NCBI RefSeq assembly: GCF_001625305.1 | Contig: NW_017802469.1 | Coordinates: forward strand, 160,967 to 224,966 | Reading direction: 5' to 3' | DNA length: 64,000 nucleotides | Source: Branchiostoma belcheri | Lineage: Eukaryota > Chordata > Leptocardii > Amphioxiformes > Branchiostomatidae | Shown here: piece by piece, positions 58,040-64,000 of the stretch | Position numbering within the stretch: position 1 is the stretch's first letter | How the letters are laid out: each line of letters begins with the position of its first letter | Program-made: the position numbers and the translations under genes | Notes under the pieces: model-generated | What the model saw: the letters and a program-made list of their open reading frames with translations, nothing else | Told to the model about the DNA's origin: nothing | The model's database searches: none

Positions 58040-58309
58040 TCCCTCTCCAAACTCCGACCATAACTCAAGTAGTCAGCAGAAGTTTGGTGCTGTAAACAGT
58101 CCTGTTGGTGAACTCCAGGGTCAAACTATTACCCAAGGCGGGGGTGGCTTAGCTGACTGGATTTTTGGTCCTGACAACTTTACGAGGAGTTCTGTTGACC
58201 TTTCGTTTGGAAACGATACACGGCTCAGAAGGAGTTTGATTTTATCTATCGGGTACAGTCACAGGCATGATGGCTTCAAGTTCAACTCAACAAGCTGGAG
58301 TGATAAGAG
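58040..58309 (+). CDS. Uncharacterised candidate exon, 270 nt
   Basis: TCTCTTGTTTACCCCAG makes a good acceptor, and AAGAG|GTAGGA a possible donor. Between them one frame stays open for 89 codons with SSSQQKFGAVNSPVGEL, LADWIFGPDNF, SSVDLSFGNDTR and FKFNSTSWSDK. The composition is protein-like and the stretch has no copy in the window. The frame starts two bases into a codon and ends in phase 2, so it cannot follow the tensin exon at 55064, which ends in phase 0. The same frame runs back to an ATG at 57813 inside a MITE, which I consider accidental. I recognise no domain. Confidence 0.3.
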
Positions 58310-58896
58310 GTAGGAAAAGTTCTGAAAGTTAATGGTAGGCAATGGTCTGCTTTTGGTAGTCTTTTATGGGGCTACCTTCTTCAATTACAGTAAAACGTGT
58401 TTAACTTCTAAAAGTTATCACCTCTACATAAGGGCCACCTGGCCAATGTGGCCACTCTTTGGTAGTTTTCCCATTGACACAAGCATAAGAAAACTGTCTA
58501 TAGTGACCGCCTGTCAGTAAAGACCAGATTTTGTCAATCTTCTTGGGCAGTAAAATGTGACTGGACATTGAAAGAATATTAAAAGACGGTAAATAATTTC
58601 AGGTACGCGAATAGCAAATTCTTTATTCACAACCACTTGTTTAACAAGATCTGACGTTTCGATGACCGTCTGTCATTTTCATTAGGGAAATTATGGCTGG
58701 TTCACTGTGCCCTATAACGTAAAGCTGTTACTGGTTCACTGTGCACTGAAACTAGGTGTTATTGGTTCACTGTGCACTGAAACTAGGTGTTAGTGCCAAC
58801 AATGTGGTCCCAGATGTAAAGTAATTGTGACATTTGTAGATATTGTTACAATAATAGTGAGATATGCCATTGCAAGTGTGAAATGCACCATATGAG
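58310..58896. other. Unassigned DNA
   Basis: Contains a short direct repeat GGTTCACTGTGCACTGAAAC (about 58733 and 58763) and a CAGATCTT/GACGTTTCGATGACCGTC stretch like that at 26550. No gene is seen. Confidence 0.45.
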
Positions 58897-59135
58897 GGCC
58901 TGCATGGGGTCCTGACAACGCTCTATGCTAAATTTTGAGAGCCACCTACATGTACGTATTTCTGAATTCAGGAAGCCTCCCTGTTACGTTATACAATAAA
59001 TTCCAGGTAGCTGCAACGCATCTAATGCGTAGAATCAAAATGGTGAATTATGCTTTACGCGAAATGCACCAATTATGTTCTATGTAGAATTAAAATGGCT
59101 GATTACGCTCTACGGAAAAGGGCATGCGGGCCTCC
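58897..59135 (-). mobile_element. Family A MITE, copy 4
   Basis: Starts GGGCCTGCATGGGGTCCTGA and ends GGGCATGCGGGCCTCC. CATATGAG and CATATCAG flank it, an 8-bp duplication with one difference. Confidence 0.8.
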
Positions 59136-59173
59136 CCCATATCAGCCCATGCTGTGTTTTTGTGTGGGTGATG

Positions 59174-59241
59174 CAGGTGACAGCTGACCTGTTCCCCCAG
59201 GTGTGGTAATGTCAACTGATGTAGATCACAGCCAACAGGTG
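59174..59241 (+). promoter_or_regulatory. Cluster of five E-boxes
   Basis: CAGGTG at 59174, 59198 and 59236, CAGCTG at 59181 and CAACTG at 59213 lie within 68 bp, about 245-310 bp upstream of the first duplicated first-exon ATG. CAGGTG/CAGCTG sites bind myogenic bHLH factors and also ZEB/Snail repressors. An enhancer or promoter role is inferred. Confidence 0.45.
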
Positions 59242-59484
59242 AGGGGTCCCCTCAACGTGTTTACCCGCCATCTCAAACCCAACTCACCCACGACTCCGAC
59301 AAACACGGGACCCTCCCTCAGCTAATGAACCAAGACACTCTCTTATCGCAACATTACGTGGATCGTTATAACTTAAACTCTGGGACTAGTGCCACAGTGA
59401 AACAATAGCGGCTAACCGCAAGCCACTAACATTCGCTTTAAAAATCATAGCTTGTTACTTCGGTCACAAAGTTTACTTGGTGTC

Positions 59485-59562
59485 ATGCCTGCTGTAACTC
59501 TTGGAGGACGTTCTGAGAAATTGGCAAGTACTGGTTGTAGTTCATCCTGTTGTTTTGGAAAG
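59485..59562 (+). CDS. Candidate alternative first coding exon of tensin, copy A
   Basis: The ATG at 59485 (G at -3) opens 26 codons beginning MPAVTLGGRSEKLAS and ending TGCSSSCCFGK, then the perfect donor AAG|GTAAGT in phase 0. Phase 0 is also how the last C1 exon ends, so this exon could replace the whole C1 module by splicing to the same next exon. Four cysteines near a terminal lysine suggest membrane anchoring or metal binding; this is speculative. The setting (CpG-containing upstream DNA, E-box cluster) suits a promoter. It could instead start a separate gene downstream. Confidence 0.5.
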
Positions 59563-59779
59563 GTAAGTCCGTAGTTTGTATCCACGTACAGTACAGTAAG
59601 GCCAAGTACAAAGTAGACTATTTAGAAAACTGACTAGCAATCGATATACAAGTATATCTAACCCTCGCAATACTCTGGGAGTGCTGCCACGGTGAAACAA
59701 TAGTGGCTAACCGCAAGCCACAGCCATTCGCTTTCAAAATCATAGCTTGTTACTTCGGTCACAAAGTTTACTTGGTGTC

Positions 59780-59857
59780 ATGCCTGCTATAAGTCTTGGA
59801 GGACGTTCTGAGAAATTGGCAAGTACTAATTGTAGTTCATCCTGTTGTTTTGGAAAG
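59780..59857 (+). CDS. Candidate alternative first coding exon of tensin, copy B
   Basis: The tandem duplicate of copy A: 26 codons beginning MPAISLGGRSEKLAS and ending TNCSSSCCFGK, then AAG|GTAAGT, phase 0. Three residues differ from copy A (V4I, T5S and G17N) and no silent change is seen, while the frame, all four cysteines and the donor are intact. Its own copy of the 5' leader lies just upstream, so it could have its own start site, or the two could be mutually exclusive. Confidence 0.48.
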
Positions 59858-59968
59858 GTAAGTCCATAGTTTATATCCATGTACAGTACAGTATGGCCAA
59901 GTACAAAGTAGACTCTTTAGAAAGCTGACTAGTGTATTGATGTACAAGCACGTCTAACCCTCGCAATA

Positions 59969-60173
59969 CAGGGAACAACAGACGATAAACCTGACAGTGA
60001 GTGAGCACGAGTGACTTTTGTTATTAGCTTTTTTTGTTTTGGGCAAAAACTCTTCCAGCGTATATCATATGTAAATCTTTACTGACAACAAGAGTATGGC
60101 AACTTTTGTAAGATCTATCCTTATGATTTAAGAAAACATACCCCACTAATTCGAGAGCTTGTGGTAGATACAT
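59969..60173. other. Unassigned DNA between the duplicated exon and a family H copy
   Basis: No recognised feature. A third copy of the 295-bp unit is not present. Confidence 0.5.
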
Positions 60174-60522
60174 GTAGAATACAACACGGGATGTGATCCG
60201 TGGGAGGGCTGGGACCGAGGGTGATGCGGAATACACCGTGTTGTACAATTTTATTTATGTCATACCCACCCAGGAAAACACGCCTTTCAATGCGAAATGA
60301 GCGAAAATTTGGTGTCCCTAAACCCCAGAAATGCAACAACGTCAATTCCAACGTCCAAATTTTGTATTCGAATTGTAGAAAGTGGCATGCACATTCGAAT
60401 CATTCTATGGAACAATTGGAAGCCTGGGCCGTACATGTAAAGAAGCCCGGGCCATACCGTAAAGTACAGCCCGGTCCAGAACACCAGTATCGAATGTATT
60501 TGCGGCCCAGGTATGACATAAA
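60174..60522 (+). mobile_element. Family H repeat, copy 3, left part shortened
   Basis: Starts GAATACAACACGGGATGTGA and ends near GCGGCCCAGGTATGACATAA. It lacks part of the CpG-rich left arm seen at 4370-4440. Confidence 0.7.
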
Positions 60523-60754
60523 TGTGTGATAGTCCCACATGTTTGTGACCTACTGAGAGGTCCGAAAAGTTACCTGTTACATGGAGTGACATGTGCCTGT
60601 GACACAGTGAAAGTAATGAAGTGTCTGAGGTGTGACAGTCTGTCAACACTCCACAGTGGCACTAATCAGAACTGGTGCCAGGCAGCAGGAATCACTGTCA
60701 CAGACTGACACGCCATGTACAACCTCCTCTACCCGTCCTTGACACATTCCAGGG

Positions 60755-60990
60755 GGCCCGCATGCCCTTTTCCGTAGAGCGTAATCGGCCGTTTTAATTC
60801 TACGTAGAGCGTGGATGCATAGCTCTAATTCAACGTAAAGCGTAATTGGCACATTTTGCTTAGAGCATGTTCGCTGTTTTAGTTTTACGTAATGCGTTGT
60901 AGCCGCTTGGAATTTATCGTAAAGCGTAATCGAAAGCTCTCATGATTTAGCGTAGAGCATTGTCAGGACCCCCAATACAGGCCCCCCTTC
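60755..60990 (+). mobile_element. Family A MITE, copy 5
   Basis: Starts GGGGGCCCGCATGCCCTTTT and ends CCCCCAATACAGGCCCCCC. The motif array is clear at 60775-60850. Confidence 0.75.
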
Positions 60991-61061
60991 TACTCTCACA
61001 AGTTGGGGGGATGTTATTGTGCCACTTGTGCAAATGTATGTTTCAATTTGATTCAATTACT

Positions 61062-61376
61062 ACCTGTGCCAAGAAGGTCTTGTACATGTTTTCAGCGGCA
61101 TTTGTCTGTTTGCTTGTTTGTTTGTTTGTTTGTGAACAGCATAACTCAAGAAGCTTTACATGCATAATGTCATGAAAGTTGGTAGGTGGGTAGGTCTCGA
61201 TGAGACCTAGAAATGATTAGATTTTGAGCCCCCTGGCGGCTTTCCTTGGTACTGCAGCAGAAAGTCCAGTTTTGATATCTCGCGATCTGGACATGCTGGG
61301 GTCACGAATTTTGGGTGGTAGATAGCTCTTGTGCTTGGGAAGATGTGACATTAGTTTGATCCCCCTAGCAGCTTGT
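61062..61376 (+). mobile_element. Family F-related element, partial
   Basis: CTGTGCCAAGAAGGTCTTGT at the left, then a TTTG microsatellite (about 61108-61130), AGGTCTCGATGAGACCTAGA (a palindromic core) and CCCCCTAGCAGCTTGTT at the right. It matches 1690-2090 in complement. Confidence 0.7.
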
Positions 61377-61382
61377 TAAGTT

Positions 61383-61560
61383 GTTTTTGCTCTGTTTCCT
61401 CTTCTCCTCCAAACCAATAAGGTCAGTCAATGACCTGAACCAGACGTCTGTCACCATGGTAACTGGTGTTGGGTTACATCATGTTGCAATTTTATAGCAG
61501 GCGGGATTTAGACTCCTGTCTGACCATATACATAATGAATGTTTGAGTAAGAATTAACAG
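61383..61560 (+). repeat. Family S repeat, copy 2
   Basis: Contains GTCACCATGGTAAC at 61450-61463 and the downstream text shared by the family. Confidence 0.8.
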
Positions 61561-61983
61561 ATATATCAACCTTCAGCATGCTAAGGTAGCCCTTGGTTAT
61601 GGGGATAGGCAGCTGGAAGGTCAACTTCTTCCCCACGCTTTTTTTCACCCATTTGGCATTTGTTATCCTCGCCCATTCATTGCCTTGTATACTTGTCAAG
61701 TCCGATTACGGCTGGCAGTTCTAATGTTAGTAAAAATCAATGCCATGTCCAACATTTATACCTGCCTCATTGAACTCAGTATGGCAGTGCCAATGAAACT
61801 AGTCTATAGAAAAAGTGGTCCCATCATAACAGGTCTATATAATTACATGTATTAGGCATGCCGTTGATTGAGGCAAGGCTGTGTGCTTCGTACTATAGCA
61901 GACTTTTCACACACTTAACTAATCTAAGGCTGTCAATCATTTGAAGATTGTTATCTTATGAGTTATAATTTGAAAGAAAACAT

Positions 61984-62242
61984 TGTTTTTGCTCTGTTTC
62001 CTCTTCTTCTTCTCCAAAGGAATAAGGTCAATGACCTGAACCAGACTGTCTGTCACCATGGTAACTAGTGTTGGGTTACATTATGTTGCAATTTTATAGC
62101 AGGAGGGATTTTTGCTCCTGTCTGACCATATACATTGTATATTACATGAATGCGTTTGAGTAAGAATTAACAGAGCAAGCCATATGTGAAGGTGAACACT
62201 ATGCATTTGCTTTGCAAATGTTAGTAATACCTTTCTAGTTTT
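61984..62242 (+). repeat. Family S repeat, copy 3
   Basis: Contains GTCACCATGGTAAC at 62052-62065. It is the longest copy, running to TACCTTTCTAG as copy 1 does. Confidence 0.8.
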
Positions 62243-62626
62243 CAGTTTGGTTCCATGATACATGTCAGTTGTACCCTACAGTTACTGTTCCCTGTTCACA
62301 ATCCATTCATCAGTTATAGGCAGATCGATTCCCGAGGTGTCTGTGCATTTATTCCTGGTCCATACAATCAATAAAGCCATTAGCCTGAACAAGTTAAAGT
62401 TTCATGGCCGCCCTTGTGGTCATCTGTCTTGCTCTGTGACAGATTACATAACCTACTAATCAAAAGAAAAGGGATATGTTATGCCTAAGTGTTGGAAGAA
62501 GAGATATTTCTTAGAAAATTGAAGCATGACACAATTATCAACAATTTGAAATTACATGTAAGATGTATCATATACTACATGTGTGTTATATACTAATTTA
62601 CTCACTATGGACATAATAAAATTGTT

Positions 62627-62808
62627 ACTCTTCTTCTTCTTCGACGTTAGAGAAGCAAAAATACATCCTTCTTCCTCCAATAAGGTCAATGACCTGAATC
62701 AGATGTCTGTCACCATGGTAACTAGTGTTGGGTTACGTCATGTTGCAATTTTATAGCAGGAGGGATTTAGACTCCTGTTTGACCATATTATGAAGTTTGA
62801 CCATATAT
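62627..62808 (+). repeat. Family S repeat, copy 4
   Basis: Contains GTCACCATGGTAAC at 62709-62722. Its right end carries a short GTTTGACCATAT duplication. Confidence 0.8.
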
Positions 62809-63639
62809 AATAAATTGCTATTCTATTCCACCCCCTCCCATCTTATACTGTACATGCATGTCCCTAAGTAAATTAGCACTAGGATGAAGCCAGAGCCTTC
62901 CTTTTTGAGTGCCAGTTAAGTTCATTGTCAGACAGGCATTTGACTTGTGCCCACCCAGCAAATAGACACAAGAAGCCAGAGTACACAGGCAAACATGTTA
63001 ACTGTGGGTCTGTTTGAGGAACAACCTGGCAAAGGACAGGTCGCACGTAGCTGTCAGAGACAGGGTGGGGTGAGAGGAGGGAGGAGAAATATGAGGCAGT
63101 TCTTGGAAGAAGAAGAAATTGACTGAGGAGGTTAGCTGACCTGACGTGTTGTACAACAAGCCATGGCTAAATGACAAGTTGTGTCAGCAAAGGTGAGAGG
63201 TAGTGTTTGTGTACAGGTACTGGTATGATTGAGCATCTCTTTTTTTGAATGAATGAATTTTTTTACTAAAGGCAGCAATATTATGTAAGATTTTCACTAT
63301 TTTAAACATTGTTGTTTTACACATTTTCTTGTGCTACATGTATAAGCCTACCTGGGTTCATAATGACATTTTTGGAAATGACAATGTAGATGAGAAAATT
63401 TCAATCATTTATATTTACAGTTTTGGTGCAAAAAATCTGTAAGATGTTGCTGGATTTGAATGTATTTCTTTGATTAATATTTTAAGGCATGAAAATATTG
63501 CTGAATTCAAGGTTCATCCTTTAGATAGTTGTATATTAGATGGTTAGATACTGTCATTCAATTGCCCACAGGCCATATGTAGAAAAACAGACGATTTTGT
63601 TGATTTTCATTGAAAAAGCAGCTCATTTAGGCCGACTTT
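62809..63639. other. Unassigned DNA
   Basis: No recognised repeat. GTCAGCAAAG|GTGAGA near 63190 could be a donor of a 5' untranslated exon, but nothing else supports it. Confidence 0.4.
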
Positions 63640-64000
63640 AGACTGACGACGGTACACGATCGCACGACAATCGTTGTGGGCGACGGCTGGCTTTAGACAC
63701 ATGACCAGAAAGTGTGGCGGACACCCGCAGCGCAGGAGGGCACGCCGCGCGCCAATTCAAAATGGCGAGAGAACCCCTTTTTCGGCATGCTGTAGCAGAT
63801 TGTTTTTATTCTGCTTTTAACTCGTTGTCCTGTTGATGAGACGCCGAGTTTGTGCCCAGCAAAGAAGGGGTATATGGCACATGTACCGAGCGGGGCAATA
63901 CTCGGCGGGTTTGAACCCGGCGTTCGGTGCTGCCGTCGGCCTGGCTACATTGGCCGGGAAGTGTGGATCGGCGGATCGGTTCGTACTGGAGAAGTAGCGA
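63640..64000. promoter_or_regulatory. CpG-rich right end, possible promoter or repeat
   Basis: High CpG density (ACGACGGTACACGATCGCAC, CGCAGCGCAGGAGGGCACGC, GATCGGCGGATCGGTTCG). AAAATGGCGAGAG at about 63761 resembles a YY1 site and would also start a 24-codon frame MAREPLFRHAVADC. The first part contains partly palindromic text and could be the end of a transposon running off the window. Confidence 0.3.

Larger units (their letters stand above)
59378..59968 (+). repeat. 295-bp tandem duplication containing a first exon
   Basis: Unit 1 (59378-59672) and unit 2 (59673-59968) both start CTCTGGGA and share GTGAAACAATAG, CGGCTAACCGCAAGCCAC-like text and AGCTTGTTACTTCGGTCACA. Both continue past the splice donor (GTACAGTACAGTA, GGCCAAGTACAAAGTAGACT) to CTAACCCTCGCAATAC. 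The duplication therefore covers a 5' leader, coding exon, donor and the start of the intron. Confidence 0.9.

Noticed and set aside
1-64000. CRISPR array, rRNA genes, prokaryotic operons or integrated virus
   Set aside because: No regularly spaced repeats with unique spacers, no rRNA-like blocks, no long frames and no viral protein motifs were seen on either strand.

Overview
The window looks like gene-poor, intron-dominated DNA from an animal, most likely an invertebrate chordate of the amphioxus (Branchiostoma) type. This is inferred from a vertebrate-like tensin exon set in large introns and a dense population of short non-autonomous DNA transposons and tRNA-derived SINEs; no database search was possible. 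No prokaryotic features, rRNA genes, CRISPR arrays or long transposon proteins are visible.

The one gene I recognise with confidence is a tensin gene on the + strand. Three exons (34680-34794, 40082-40119, 55026-55064) with matching splice phases encode one complete C1 zinc-finger domain of the kind that precedes the phosphatase-like and C2 domains of tensins. Those later domains, and the SH2 and PTB domains, would lie beyond the right edge. Four candidate 5' coding exons (18424-18480, 34243-34371, 59485-59562, 59780-59857) all end in phase 0. Two lie upstream of the C1 exons and two downstream, so alternative promoters could give tensins with or without the C1 domain. The last two are a 295-bp tandem duplication of one candidate first exon in which the reading frame and splice donor are intact in both copies. 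A CpG-rich possible non-coding first exon ends at 10666.

Layout: 1-10 kb is AT-rich transposon-derived DNA. 10.5-18.5 kb holds the two CpG-rich candidate promoters, separated by tandem arrays and MITEs. 18.5-34 kb is a repeat field (MITEs, SINE clusters, tandem duplications, a LINE reverse-transcriptase relic at 29.6 kb). 34.2-55.1 kb holds the C1 exons, whose 5.3-kb and 14.9-kb introns are filled with the same repeat families. 55-64 kb holds the duplicated candidate first exon, an E-box cluster upstream of it, a four-copy repeat family carrying an RFX/X-box-like palindrome, and a CpG-rich right end.

Repeat families are labelled here by letter. A and B: hAT-like MITEs with internal CGTAGAGCGTAAT-type motif arrays. 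C and D: about 370-420 bp MITEs with related termini. E, G, I: short MITEs, E and G with 8-bp target duplications. F: about 0.9-kb AT-rich element. H, J, K, L, M: about 200-420 bp families. S: X-box repeat. The short open reading frames that recur across the window are chance readings of these repeats.
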